A DNA stretch of 35,251 bases from Nitrososphaerota archaeon (GCA_015522695.1 WALT01000020.1:1-35251); one strand, 5' to 3'. Shown: positions 7,120-15,925, counted from the first letter of the stretch. A program made the numbers and translations. Notes: a model not told the origin generated them from the letters alone.

Positions 7120-7680
7120 ATGGTAGCGAGCGCGTGGCTCTCTTTGAACGTCGAGGGGAGGCTCAGTACGGTGCTACTCACCTCCCTCCTGGAGGCCAGC
7201 CGCGTGAAGATAGTTAAAGATGTGCCACGATTCACGTTCCTCGATGACTCATATGGCCCATATAAGGAAGGCGATGAGACGGATATCCCCAGGCTCCTGG
7301 CCCTACCGCTCATCGGCTCAGGCTTCGCACGGGCGATCGATGAGGGGATGGAACTCGAGCTGTTCAAGGTGTTGAGCCGTGAGAAATCAGACCAACAAAG
7401 GGGCGGGATGCAGCTCACCCCATTGAAGCCCGGGTTCTTCAAAAGGCTCCTCTTCCTGCTCTTGGCCATGGGCGGGGATGAGAAGGTTAGGAGGCTGGAG
7501 TCGATATATCAGGACCTGATAACGCTGAGGCTATCGAAGATAATAAGGCCGCTCGGTTACACTAGCATACCTCAATCGATCCCGGGTATATCCGACGAGG
7601 AGAAGGTCCTCTATGAAGACCTCTCGACGATCGTGTCGGCTTGGAGGAGGGCCATGAGAGGTGAGGAGACTTGGAGGTAG
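7120..7680 (+). CDS. gins23: GINS complex subunit, Gins23-like
   Basis: A 186-residue protein immediately upstream of mcm, the place of gins23 in crenarchaea. GINS is part of the CMG-like replicative helicase complex with MCM and GAN/Cdc45. Residues about 35-75 (FTFLDDSYGPYKEGDETDIP, then RLLALPLIGSGFA) fit the small B-domain and the conserved acidic-then-hydrophobic segment of GINS. The remaining C-terminal two thirds is helical (A-domain), giving the B-A order of Gins23. Sequence similarity is weak by eye, so the identification rests on motif, length and neighbours. Its last 10 nt overlap the mcm start. Confidence 0.7.
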   Translation: MVASAWLSLNVEGRLSTVLLTSLLEASRVKIVKDVPRFTFLDDSYGPYKEGDETDIPRLLALPLIGSGFARAIDEGMELELFKVLSREKSDQQRGGMQLTPLKPGFFKRLLFLLLAMGGDEKVRRLESIYQDLITLRLSKIIRPLGYTSIPQSIPGISDEEKVLYEDLSTIVSAWRRAMRGEETWR

Positions 7681-9773
7681 TATACACAAAGGAGAAACTC
7701 GCGGACGAGCTGGAGTATTTTTTTAAATCGTTTATCGGCGAGGGCGAGGAGAAATATCGAAGAAGGGTCTCACAGCTCATAGTCACCGGCAGTTATTCCC
7801 TACTCGTAGACTATGAAGACCTGCTCTACGTCCTGCCGGATATAGCCACGATGCTTTTGGAGAACCCGGATTTCGTGCTCGATGCTTCCAAGGAGGCGGC
7901 CATGAGGCTCGTGTCCGTCGAGAACTCGGAGTATGCGGAGCACGCCAGGGACTACCTTCGGGTTATAATCCGCGGCTTACCGGAGAAACTGCCCCTCAGG
8001 AGCCTAAGCGCATCGAGGTTGGGGAGGCTGGTCGCGGTCAGCGGAATGGTGGTCAGGACATCGCACGTCAAGCCGATGGTGATAGAGGCGGTCTTCAGGT
8101 GTCCCATGGGCCATGCTATACCCGTCAGGGTGGAGGGATCGAGGAGGCTTAAACCTCCCGATACTTGTCCGGTTTGTGAAGCTGAGCTCCTGGGCGAGCA
8201 GAAGAAGTCGAAGGGCAGGTTCTACAAACAGTCAGACTTCGCACTGGATCAGAAGGCCAGCAAGTTCATCGACTATCAGATCCTTAGGTTGCAGGAACTG
8301 CCGGAGGAACTGCCCCCTGGCCAGCTGCCCCATTACGTCGATGTCGGGGTGACCGGTGATCTTGTCGACAAGGTGAGGCCCGGGGATAGGGTCATCATCA
8401 CGGGGATAGTGAGGGCTGAGCCCGAAAGGGAGGAGGGCAGGGGCAGGCAGATGCTCAGCGTGTTCGAGACGAGGCTCGAGGCGAACCACATAGAGGTCGT
8501 AGGCAAGGAACCTGAGAACCTGGAGATAACCCTTGAGGACGAGGAGGCGATATTGAGGCTGGCGCGCGATCCTCAAGCCTACTCCAAATTGATAAGGTCG
8601 TTCGCTCCCTCGATAAGTGGATACGAGGAGATGAAGGAGGCGATCCTCCTCATGATCGCCGGCGCACCTCAGCTGATGTTGGCGGATGGTACGAGCATAC
8701 GCGGCAACATAAACATACTCCTGGTGGGCGATCCAGGCACGGCCAAGAGCGAGCTCTTGAAATATGCCGCACGTGTAGCTCCACGTGGACTTTACACGAC
8801 GGGCAGGGGAAGCACGGCGGCAGGCCTCACGGCCGCCGTCGTAAAGGAGAGGAACGGCTTGATGATGTTGGAGGCTGGAGCGGTTGTGCTCGCGGACAAG
8901 GGGCTTGCGGCGATAGACGAATTCGACAAGATGAGGCCGGAGGACAGGGCGGTCCTCCACGAGGTCATGGAGCAGCAGACGGTGAGCATAGCTAAGGGAG
9001 GAATCGTGGCGACCCTCAACGCCAGGACATCGATATTGGCCGCCGCCAACCCCATATTGGGTAGATATGATCCCTCTAAACATCTATATGATAACGTCAA
9101 TCTGCCGATACCGCTCCTCACAAGGTTCGACCTGATATTCGTCGTCAGGGACATACCTCAGAGGGAGAGGGACGTCAGGCTCGCCAGGCACATGCTCAAG
9201 ATGAGAGGTGCCAGCAGCACCGAGGAGCATCCGCCCATGGACTTCGATATGCTCAAGAAATACCTGGGATATGCCAAACGGATAGAGCCGAAGTTGACCG
9301 ATGAAGCCATAGACCTGTTGGTGGGGTTCTATAGCGAGCTGAGGAGTAAGGCCCCGGCGGAGGCCATAGCGATAACCCCACGTCAGCTGGAATCCCTGGC
9401 CCGCTTGGCGACGGCAAGGGCCAGGATCCTGTTGAGGGAATATGCGACGAAGGAGGATGCGGAGGCGGCGATCCGCCTCGTGAAGAAGATGCTCAAGGAC
9501 ATCGGGATCGACGTCGAGGCTGGCGCCGTGGACCTCGGAGAGCTATATGGTTACCCCATCAAGGAGAGGGGCAAGATGAAACAGGCGATGGAGATCTTCA
9601 GGAAGTTGGAGGACCCGAAAAGCGGCCTCGTACAGGCGATGCGCTTCATCGCCGAGCTCGTGGAAAAACTCGAGATCGACGAGGACGAGGCGAGGGAGCT
9701 CCTGGAGAAGCTCTGGAAGACGGGCTATGTGTACGAGCATGAAAGGGGATATTACAAGCGGCTGTCCTTCTAG
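7671..9773 (+). CDS. mcm: MCM replicative DNA helicase
   Basis: A 700-residue MCM protein, the hexameric 3'-5' helicase of the archaeal replisome. The N-terminal domain carries a putative zinc site (CPMGH and CPVC, so C-H-C-C rather than four cysteines). The AAA+ domain has Walker A GDPGTAKSELLKYAARVAPR near residue 353, the GLTAAV insert, Walker B AIDEFDKM, and the arginine finger region LLTRFDLIFVV. A C-terminal winged-helix region follows. The start is a TTG preceded by GGTGAGG, overlapping gins by 10 nt, so the two are translationally coupled. No intein is present. Hel308 follows after 6 nt. Confidence 0.98.
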   Translation: MEVVYTKEKLADELEYFFKSFIGEGEEKYRRRVSQLIVTGSYSLLVDYEDLLYVLPDIATMLLENPDFVLDASKEAAMRLVSVENSEYAEHARDYLRVIIRGLPEKLPLRSLSASRLGRLVAVSGMVVRTSHVKPMVIEAVFRCPMGHAIPVRVEGSRRLKPPDTCPVCEAELLGEQKKSKGRFYKQSDFALDQKASKFIDYQILRLQELPEELPPGQLPHYVDVGVTGDLVDKVRPGDRVIITGIVRAEPEREEGRGRQMLSVFETRLEANHIEVVGKEPENLEITLEDEEAILRLARDPQAYSKLIRSFAPSISGYEEMKEAILLMIAGAPQLMLADGTSIRGNINILLVGDPGTAKSELLKYAARVAPRGLYTTGRGSTAAGLTAAVVKERNGLMMLEAGAVVLADKGLAAIDEFDKMRPEDRAVLHEVMEQQTVSIAKGGIVATLNARTSILAAANPILGRYDPSKHLYDNVNLPIPLLTRFDLIFVVRDIPQRERDVRLARHMLKMRGASSTEEHPPMDFDMLKKYLGYAKRIEPKLTDEAIDLLVGFYSELRSKAPAEAIAITPRQLESLARLATARARILLREYATKEDAEAAIRLVKKMLKDIGIDVEAGAVDLGELYGYPIKERGKMKQAMEIFRKLEDPKSGLVQAMRFIAELVEKLEIDEDEARELLEKLWKTGYVYEHERGYYKRLSF

Positions 9774-9779
9774 CGGTCC

Positions 9780-11936
9780 ATGCGTCTAGAGGAACTCCCA
9801 CTTCCACGTGGGTTCATGCCGGCATTTGAGGGCATGGATGTGGAGGAGCTCTATCCAGTGCAGGAGCTCGCCGTGAAAGGTGGACTGCTATCGTCCGAGA
9901 GGAACTTCGTGGTCGCAGCCCCCACGGCGAGCGGCAAGACTCTCGTGGCATTCATGTTCATCGCATCCATCCTTTCACGAAGGCCCAGCGGTAAAGTGGC
10001 ATATCTGGTTCCGCTGAAATCCCTGGCCGAGGAGAAGTTCACCGAGCTGAGATCCTTCGAGGGCGTCACGAAATCGGATGGCGAGGGGTTCTCGGTTGGC
10101 CTGTCGACCGGCGATTACGATTCCCCCGGGGGTGAGCTGAGGAGATATGATATCGTCGTCCTGACGAACGAGAAGTTCGACTCACTGATCAGGCACAAGG
10201 CAGGATGGCTGGACGACCTATCGGGCGTCGTCGTCGACGAGGTCCATAACATCAGCGATCCAACGAGAGGTCCAGTCCTGGAGTATACGTTGACGATGTC
10301 GATGGATATGGGGGCTCGCATCTTGGCGTTGTCGGCCACGATAAGCAATGCGAACGAGATCGCAGGATGGTTGAACGCGATCCTCGTGACTTCCAGCTGG
10401 CGCCCCGTACCGCTCAGGGAGGGTGCATATCACGGAGGGATCGTGGAGTGCAGCGACGGCGGCCGTAGATCTCTGAATGTCGAGACTGGGAATCCGGTGA
10501 TAGACCTAGTCCTGGATTCCCTATCCGACGATGGACAGGTTTTGATCTTCAACGAGACGCGGAGGCGTGCTGCGAAGATGGCCAAGGAGGTAGCGCCCCA
10601 CGTCGCCCGTTTCTTGGGCCGTGACGATCTAAGAGAGCTTGCGGGGCTTTCCAAATATCTATCGTCAGAATCTAAGACACATCCGGAGGAAGAGCTGGCC
10701 AAGCTCGTCCTGAGCGGCGTCGCATACCATCATGCCGGTCTGGGCTCTAAGTTCAGGAGGAAGATCGAGGCGGCCTTCAGGGATGGCATGCTCAAGGTCC
10801 TGAGCTCCACGACCACGCTGGCAGCCGGCGTCAACCTCCCTGCCAGGAGGGTGATAATCACATCGCTGACCAGATATAACCAAGCGAAGGCCAGACGCGT
10901 GCCGATATCTGTCATGGAGTACAAACAGATGGCCGGCCGGGCAGGTCGCCCTCAATATGACGATCACGGTGAGGCAATCATCATCGCTAAAAGTTGGCGT
11001 GAGGCACGGGATGTGCTCCCCCTCTATATTTTGAGCGACCCGGAGCCCATACGTTCGAGGTTGGGCGATGTGGACGTCCTCGAGTCGCTTGTCCTAGCAT
11101 ATCTAACCTCACGTCCCAGCAGCTCGATACGCATAAGGGAGTTCATGATGTCGACCCTTTTGGGCAGCCAGGAAAGGAAAAGGAGGATAGTAGAACTCGT
11201 GGATATCGCACTCGACAGGCTTAAAGGTCACGACCTGATATTGGCCAGAGGGAGAAGGCTCACACCTACAAAGCTCGGTGCAAGGATATCTCAACTTTAC
11301 ATCAAACCGAGGACGGCCTTCGTGTTTTTGGACGTGTTCAAGGAATTGAGCCCTGAGAATACCATTCTGGCGCTGCTGCCGGCGTCGACGAGCCCAGACT
11401 TCGAGCCCAAATATCCCGGCAGGGAATCGATGCTCTTGGACATCATGTCGTTGATGCCGAGGCCAGCCGGTCAGCTCATGGAGACGCTCCTCGAATATTC
11501 ATGGGAGTATTCCGGGCGCAGCCTCTTGGCGTTGTTGTACTGGATCAATGAGTTCTCGGAACACGAGATATACGATAGAGTGGGCGTCGAGTCCGGCGAT
11601 CTCCATAGGATGACCTCGAACATGGAGTGGATCCTATATGCCTATTCAGAGCTCGCCAAGCTCATGAAGTTTCCGAGCCTCTCCACGGCCCTGAGAAGGC
11701 TCCAGCTGCGCGTTAAACACGGCATAAAGGAGGATCTCCTCGATCTGGTCGTGATCCCTGGGGTCGGTCGTGTCAGGGCTAGGTCTTTGTACAACGGCGG
11801 CTTCAGGACGATCGGGGATATCGCCGGCGTCAGCCCGGAGGAGTTGGCCAGGATAGGCGGGTTTGGTGGAAAGCTAGCTAGCAGGATGGTGGAGGAGGCC
11901 AGGAGGATCTTCAGGAGGTCATCTCGGGGACGATAG
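9780..11936 (+). CDS. hel308: Hel308 (Ski2-like) DNA helicase
   Basis: A 718-residue superfamily 2 helicase of the Hel308/HelQ type, which remodels stalled replication forks. Motifs in order: Q-like YPVQELAV, Walker A APTASGKT (about 47-54), DEVHNISDPTRGPVLEYT (DExH box near 150), SAT in LALSATISN, AGVNLPARRVII, and motif VI QMAGRAGRPQYDD. A winged-helix and ratchet domain follow, then a C-terminal helix-hairpin-helix (VIPGVGRVRARSLYNGGF) and a basic tail RRSSRGR. Length and order are those of Hel308. The gene sits 6 nt after mcm, a link to the replisome. The DExH box reads DEVH where DEIH or DECH is common. Confidence 0.95.
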   Translation: MRLEELPLPRGFMPAFEGMDVEELYPVQELAVKGGLLSSERNFVVAAPTASGKTLVAFMFIASILSRRPSGKVAYLVPLKSLAEEKFTELRSFEGVTKSDGEGFSVGLSTGDYDSPGGELRRYDIVVLTNEKFDSLIRHKAGWLDDLSGVVVDEVHNISDPTRGPVLEYTLTMSMDMGARILALSATISNANEIAGWLNAILVTSSWRPVPLREGAYHGGIVECSDGGRRSLNVETGNPVIDLVLDSLSDDGQVLIFNETRRRAAKMAKEVAPHVARFLGRDDLRELAGLSKYLSSESKTHPEEELAKLVLSGVAYHHAGLGSKFRRKIEAAFRDGMLKVLSSTTTLAAGVNLPARRVIITSLTRYNQAKARRVPISVMEYKQMAGRAGRPQYDDHGEAIIIAKSWREARDVLPLYILSDPEPIRSRLGDVDVLESLVLAYLTSRPSSSIRIREFMMSTLLGSQERKRRIVELVDIALDRLKGHDLILARGRRLTPTKLGARISQLYIKPRTAFVFLDVFKELSPENTILALLPASTSPDFEPKYPGRESMLLDIMSLMPRPAGQLMETLLEYSWEYSGRSLLALLYWINEFSEHEIYDRVGVESGDLHRMTSNMEWILYAYSELAKLMKFPSLSTALRRLQLRVKHGIKEDLLDLVVIPGVGRVRARSLYNGGFRTIGDIAGVSPEELARIGGFGGKLASRMVEEARRIFRRSSRGR

Positions 11937-11937
11937 G

Positions 11938-13116
11938 ATGAAGGTCGATGTTTGCTGGGATTACTCGATGGAGGTTCGAGGTCGTCACATCGAGCTGACC
12001 AGGGAGTTTTGCACCGGGGAGTTGTTGCTGGCCTCCCCGACGAGGGAGGACTGTCCATCCGTGATCTCCGGCCACTTGAACAGGGCTGAGATCGACGTCC
12101 GTCGGGCGATCAATTGTCCACTGGGCAGCTATAGCTATCTGGTTGTATGTGACGATGAGGTGACGGCAGCCAGGGGCGTTTTCTCCCCATATCCGATATA
12201 CATATGTCGGCATCCATCTTTGCGCATCTCCACGAGGGACGGCGATGGGTGCTCGTTGTTGGAGCCCGGCACGACCTTCACCGCCGACCTCTCGGGATCC
12301 AACTGGGCGTGGAGGTCCCCATCGAGGTTCTACGATCTATCTGAGGTACACGAGTTTGAGAACGCCGGCATGGATGTGGAGGAGCTCGTGAAGCTCGTCG
12401 CGGACGTCATCCTCGAGTGCTACAGGGGCCTTTTCTGTCACGTCGAGAATCCAGCTGTGAGTTTCTCCGGGGGCATCGATAGCTCCCTCCTGGCCTTCCT
12501 CGCGTCTAACGTCTGTAACCAGAGGCCGTTATTGTACACCGTGAGCGGTGAGCGCGGTAAGGGCGTCGATCAAGCCATGGAGTCTGCATCCGAGTTGGGC
12601 TTACCGATGGAGGTCATCGTCCTCGATGTGGATGATGTCAGGAGGTTGTTGTCGTCGAGCGCTGGAGGGTCGTTGATGGATAAGGCATTATACCTGGGAT
12701 TTGCAGCGGTCGCTCAGAGGGCGATGGAGGACGGTCTTAGATATGTTATGGTCGGGCAGCTCGCGGACGAGCTTTTCGCCGGCTATAAGAAATATGAGAG
12801 ATATCTGGACGATGAGGATGCCCTACGTCGAGCAATGTTGGCCGATCTGCATTCAGCGTCCGAGGGGCTGGTCAGGGATTTCAGCTCATTCGTCGACCAT
12901 CATGTTATTCCACTTTTCCCGTATACGTGTAATAAACTGGTGTCGTTGTCCCTTGCGATAAACCCTAAATGGAAGCTATTTCATGGTATGAGGAAATATC
13001 TGCTCAGGAAGGCGGCGGAGAGAATAGGTCTACCATCGTCCCTGGCATGGCGGGAGAAGAAGGCCTTCCAATATAGCAGCGGACTCGAGGGACTGATAAG
13101 GAAGAGCTTAAGCTAG
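11938..13116 (+). CDS. Asparagine synthase-like PP-loop ATPase without the glutaminase cysteine
   Basis: A 392-residue protein. The C-terminal half is an asparagine-synthase-type PP-loop ATPase: AVSFSGGIDSSLLAFL (SGGIDS 177-182), the later GQLADELFAGYKKYERYL, and LRKAAERIGLP near the end. The N-terminal about 140 residues keep weak traces of a class II glutamine amidotransferase (GSYSYLVVCDDEVTAARGVF), but the protein starts MKVDVC and lacks the N-terminal Cys2 nucleophile. It would therefore depend on free ammonia or have another adenylation substrate. It starts 1 nt after the hel308 stop, the last gene of the replication operon; the reason for this pairing is unclear. Asn or tRNA-linked amide synthesis are both possible. 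Confidence 0.75.
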   Translation: MKVDVCWDYSMEVRGRHIELTREFCTGELLLASPTREDCPSVISGHLNRAEIDVRRAINCPLGSYSYLVVCDDEVTAARGVFSPYPIYICRHPSLRISTRDGDGCSLLEPGTTFTADLSGSNWAWRSPSRFYDLSEVHEFENAGMDVEELVKLVADVILECYRGLFCHVENPAVSFSGGIDSSLLAFLASNVCNQRPLLYTVSGERGKGVDQAMESASELGLPMEVIVLDVDDVRRLLSSSAGGSLMDKALYLGFAAVAQRAMEDGLRYVMVGQLADELFAGYKKYERYLDDEDALRRAMLADLHSASEGLVRDFSSFVDHHVIPLFPYTCNKLVSLSLAINPKWKLFHGMRKYLLRKAAERIGLPSSLAWREKKAFQYSSGLEGLIRKSLS

Positions 13117-13220
13117 TGGGGATCCAGCCACCCACCGATCTTCATGTATGCCTAATCCAGATCCAGGATCCCTCGGTGGACGAGCGGTCATGGATGGGAT
13201 CCACGACCCGGACCTCACAC

Positions 13221-13244
13221 CGATATCGATATCGATATCGATCG
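13221..13244. repeat. CGATAT palindromic tandem repeat between convergent genes
   Basis: CGATAT is repeated three times and followed by CGATCG. Bases 13221-13240 form a perfect 20-bp palindrome. It lies between the stops of the Asn-synthase-like gene and rfcL and may act as a bidirectional terminator or a binding site. Confidence 0.5.
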
Positions 13245-13249
13245 GTCCA

Positions 13250-14455
13250 CTACCTGTTGTTCCCGCCGAGGAGCCTCTTGTGCTCCTCGTTCAGGACCTT
13301 CCTTATACTTTTATCACTTTCTCCTGTTAATTGTCCCAATCTAAGGATTAATCCTCCATTTTTTGCTGAAAATAACACAAATGTGTCAAAATAATACGTC
13401 ATAAACTCCTTCCTAGACACGTGGAACGCCTTGGACATCACCTTGGCCGTCTTCCTGAGGACCTTGCCCTCGTTCCAGATCCTGGAGGAGATGTTATAGG
13501 GTGTGTCGTATTCCGAGTATACGGCATGCGTTCCAGCCAAGCTCGCGGCCAGGATCCTGTCCAGATATCTCAGTAGCTTCCAATTTCTGGTCTTGATGAT
13601 CCTCGAATAGAGTATGTCGGCCTCTGAAAGCAGCCGCATCGACCTGGCGAACTTCGCAGGATCCATCCTCTGTGTGCCCATCGTCAGCGTGGCGTATACG
13701 GCCCTTATCTTCTCCTGGGGTTGTGCGTCCACGGTCCTCAATATCGCATATGCCTCATCCGCCAGTCCGTTGCTGGCCGCCTCCGTCACGGCGTCCCTCA
13801 ACGTCATCCTCACATCCCTATATCCCCCCTCAAATCCTCCACCGTAGATGATGGCCTGCAGCCCGTTTATCGCGGCCCTCATATCGCCACTGGCGTATTT
13901 GACGATGTTCAGGATGACCTCACGATCCAACGCCCGACCCTCCGACTTCAATATGTATCTGAGATATAGCTCCATGAGCCGTGACGGTATCCTCTTGAAC
14001 TTCATCACCAACGATGCTCTCTCCATCCCAGGCATGTGCCCCACATCCTCCCTGTTGGCGGCCATCACGAGCGGCACCGTTATGGATGAGATCAGCTTCA
14101 GGACGTACTCGGCTCCTCCATAATCCGCCCTGCCGTAAAGGCCGTCGACCTCGTCCAGGAACACCAAGATCTTGGATCCGAATACGGTGAGGCCTCCCAT
14201 CGCCGGCCTCAACCTCCTCTCCAACACCGTTTTCGTGCGATAGTCGCTGGCATTGAGCTCCATGACGTCGTATCCCAGCTCCTCCGCAGCGGCGTGGACG
14301 AGCGTCGTCTTCCCCGTTCCTGGGGGGCCCAGGAGCAGTGCAGGTTTAGAGCCGGGAACCCAGTGCTTGAGCCACGAATAGAAACGTGCCCTGACGTCCT
14401 CGTTACCGACCATGTACCCTACCTCCTTCGGCCTGTACTTCTCCGTCCACATCAT
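13250..14455 (-). CDS. rfcL: Replication factor C large subunit
   Basis: A 401-residue AAA+ clamp-loader subunit, partner of the RfcS encoded at 6-7 kb. It begins MMWTEKYRPKEVGYMVGNED, with Walker A GPPGTGKTT (43-51), Walker B VFLDEVDGL (DEVD 101-104) and sensor region MAANREDVG. RfcL lacks the SRC motif in general, and none is seen. The collar domain follows. The C-terminus ends EEHKRLLGGNNR without a recognisable PCNA-interacting peptide, which RfcL proteins usually carry at the very end. It is the third gene of endA-UbiA-rfcL, starting 3 nt after the UbiA stop. Confidence 0.95.
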   Translation of the reverse strand: MMWTEKYRPKEVGYMVGNEDVRARFYSWLKHWVPGSKPALLLGPPGTGKTTLVHAAAEELGYDVMELNASDYRTKTVLERRLRPAMGGLTVFGSKILVFLDEVDGLYGRADYGGAEYVLKLISSITVPLVMAANREDVGHMPGMERASLVMKFKRIPSRLMELYLRYILKSEGRALDREVILNIVKYASGDMRAAINGLQAIIYGGGFEGGYRDVRMTLRDAVTEAASNGLADEAYAILRTVDAQPQEKIRAVYATLTMGTQRMDPAKFARSMRLLSEADILYSRIIKTRNWKLLRYLDRILAASLAGTHAVYSEYDTPYNISSRIWNEGKVLRKTAKVMSKAFHVSRKEFMTYYFDTFVLFSAKNGGLILRLGQLTGESDKSIRKVLNEEHKRLLGGNNR

Positions 14456-14458
14456 GTG

Positions 14459-15289
14459 TTATACTATTCCTTCCACGATGAAGGTTATAAGAGCTATGCC
14501 CATCGGGAGGAGCATGGCCCTTTTCAGACGGTACGCATCCTCCGAGCCCCTCATCGTGATGACCTTACCCGTTATGAACAGGAAGATGATGTCGGCGATC
14601 GTTATCCCCGTCACGTAATACGGCGTGCATCCATAGAACACCGGTAGATAGCTCAGGGCGATGGCGGCCAGGATCAAACCGGCCGACATCAACGCCGAGG
14701 GCCTTATCCCCACGACGACCGGCAGGCTCTTGACCCCGGTGGCCCTGTCCCCTTCGATGTCGGCGACGGTCTTCACTATCTCGCGTGAGAGCCCAGCCAT
14801 AAACGAGCACATGAACATGACGCCCACGAGGATGCCGTTCATGCTGGCCAGCAATCCCCCATAGAGGAATGGTATAGCCATCGAGAGGGCGACTATCATC
14901 GTGCCGGGCATCCCGGTCTTCTTCAGCGTCCTGTTGTACGCATAGGACAGTAACGTAAAGAGCGCTGCTATTGACAACGTATAGGGGCCGGTGAGGGCCG
15001 ATATCGATAACCCGACCAGCATCATGACCAGGGCGAGCGACCAAGCCTGTCGTACGCTCATGTCACCCCTCACCAGGGGCCTCATCCGGAGGTTCAGGGT
15101 GTCGGTCTCGACGTCGAAGATGTCGTTCGTGACCATGGAGAACCCGGAGATGAGGAACCCCACGAGGAACCCCACAAGCCCGGTCATCCAGTGGACGCCA
15201 CCTCCGACGAGGTAACCGGCTATGACCCCTAGCCCTATCATCACGTCGTTGATGGGCCTGATTATCTCGAGCTGTGGCGGTGACCTCAA
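14459..15289 (-). CDS. UbiA-family prenyltransferase, probably digeranylgeranylglyceryl phosphate synthase
   Basis: A 276-residue polytopic membrane enzyme with eight or nine hydrophobic segments. The two prenyl-diphosphate/Mg-binding aspartate motifs are NDIFDVETD (55-63) and the later DIEGDRATGVKSLP. In archaea without a quinone context this family member usually adds the second geranylgeranyl chain in membrane ether-lipid synthesis. The opening LEIIRPINDVMIGLGVIAGY fits that subgroup. A menaquinone-type prenyltransferase is the main alternative. The start is a TTG that overlaps the endA stop by 4 nt (TTGA), so translation is coupled; rfcL follows. Confidence 0.85.
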   Translation of the reverse strand: MRSPPQLEIIRPINDVMIGLGVIAGYLVGGGVHWMTGLVGFLVGFLISGFSMVTNDIFDVETDTLNLRMRPLVRGDMSVRQAWSLALVMMLVGLSISALTGPYTLSIAALFTLLSYAYNRTLKKTGMPGTMIVALSMAIPFLYGGLLASMNGILVGVMFMCSFMAGLSREIVKTVADIEGDRATGVKSLPVVVGIRPSALMSAGLILAAIALSYLPVFYGCTPYYVTGITIADIIFLFITGKVITMRGSEDAYRLKRAMLLPMGIALITFIVEGIV

Positions 15290-15828
15290 TCCTTGGGCCC
15301 CCGTTGCAGCCCCGAGATCTTATAGTACACGACGTCTCCCCTGCGCTCTACGACGGCCAACACGGGTTCCTTGTTCAACCTCTTGGCTCTCCTGAAATAT
15401 TCGAGGAACCTCCTGGCACGGACCTCCAACCCTTCGTTGAAGGCTATCACCAGATAGCGTGCCTCCTTCTTCCCGTAATCGCCCCTATCATATACCCTGA
15501 GGTCTGTTCCGATTCCATATCCCTCACGGACGACGTAGCCTCGAGAGCGCAGATCCCTATATACCAGGTACTTCGTCCAAAATCGTCGCGATCTGCGCAG
15601 ACCGATCTCCGTCATCTCCCTCTCCGTCATCTCCCTCCCCTCCTCATCGGCTACGGCCCCAACCCCCTGCGTTACGAGGTATAGTGCCTCATAGGGCCTC
15701 AATTCGATGCAATCGTCGTCGATCCGCACGCCATAACCCCTCGCCTTGAGCCATTCCAAATCCTCCCCTTCACACACGATGAAGCGGCCATCTCCCGTGG
15801 CCTTGATCCCGATGGCTTCGGTCGGCAT
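15286..15828 (-). CDS. endA: tRNA-splicing endonuclease EndA-family subunit lacking the catalytic His
   Basis: A 180-residue protein of the archaeal tRNA intron endonuclease family, which cuts bulge-helix-bulge substrates. The C-terminal catalytic fold is clear: YLVYRDLRSRGYVVREGYGI, then GTDLRVYDRG with the expected Tyr113, YLVIAF, and VLAVVERRGDVVYY preceded by Lys153. The third catalytic residue, a His normally just before S-x-Y/F-L-V, is Glu122 here (KKEARYLV). The protein may therefore be a structural subunit of a heteromeric enzyme, with a catalytic paralogue elsewhere, or use altered chemistry. It has its own TATA box (15857-15867) and is divergent from rtcB. Confidence 0.88.
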   Translation of the reverse strand: MPTEAIGIKATGDGRFIVCEGEDLEWLKARGYGVRIDDDCIELRPYEALYLVTQGVGAVADEEGREMTEREMTEIGLRRSRRFWTKYLVYRDLRSRGYVVREGYGIGTDLRVYDRGDYGKKEARYLVIAFNEGLEVRARRFLEYFRRAKRLNKEPVLAVVERRGDVVYYKISGLQRGPKD

Positions 15829-15856
15829 TACCAGCGCATCGACTCTAAAGGATTAG

Positions 15857-15867
15857 AAAATTATAAG
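15857..15867 (-). promoter_or_regulatory. TATA box of the endA-UbiA-rfcL operon
   Basis: CTTATAATTTT on the minus strand is 29-39 nt before the endA ATG at 15828, close to leaderless spacing. Confidence 0.5.
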
Positions 15868-15916
15868 CTTGCCTGCACCGGAGGAGGTGCCCACCGTGTG
15901 CTTCTAACTGAGGAAG

Positions 15917-15925
15917 CGTTTAAAT
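15917..15925 (+). promoter_or_regulatory. TATA box of rtcB
   Basis: CGTTTAAAT lies 24-32 nt upstream of the ATG at 15949, predicting a leaderless rtcB transcript. This decides the rtcB start against an upstream in-frame GTG at 15898. Confidence 0.6.

Noticed and set aside
8232-9083. Long minus-strand frame inside mcm (283 codons), and a similar one in rpoB (22752-23603)
   Set aside because: Shadow frames of strongly conserved genes in high-GC DNA; the products have no recognisable motifs.
7671-9773. Intein in mcm, rfc, rtcB or rpoA
   Set aside because: All ATPase and catalytic motifs are continuous and lengths are normal.
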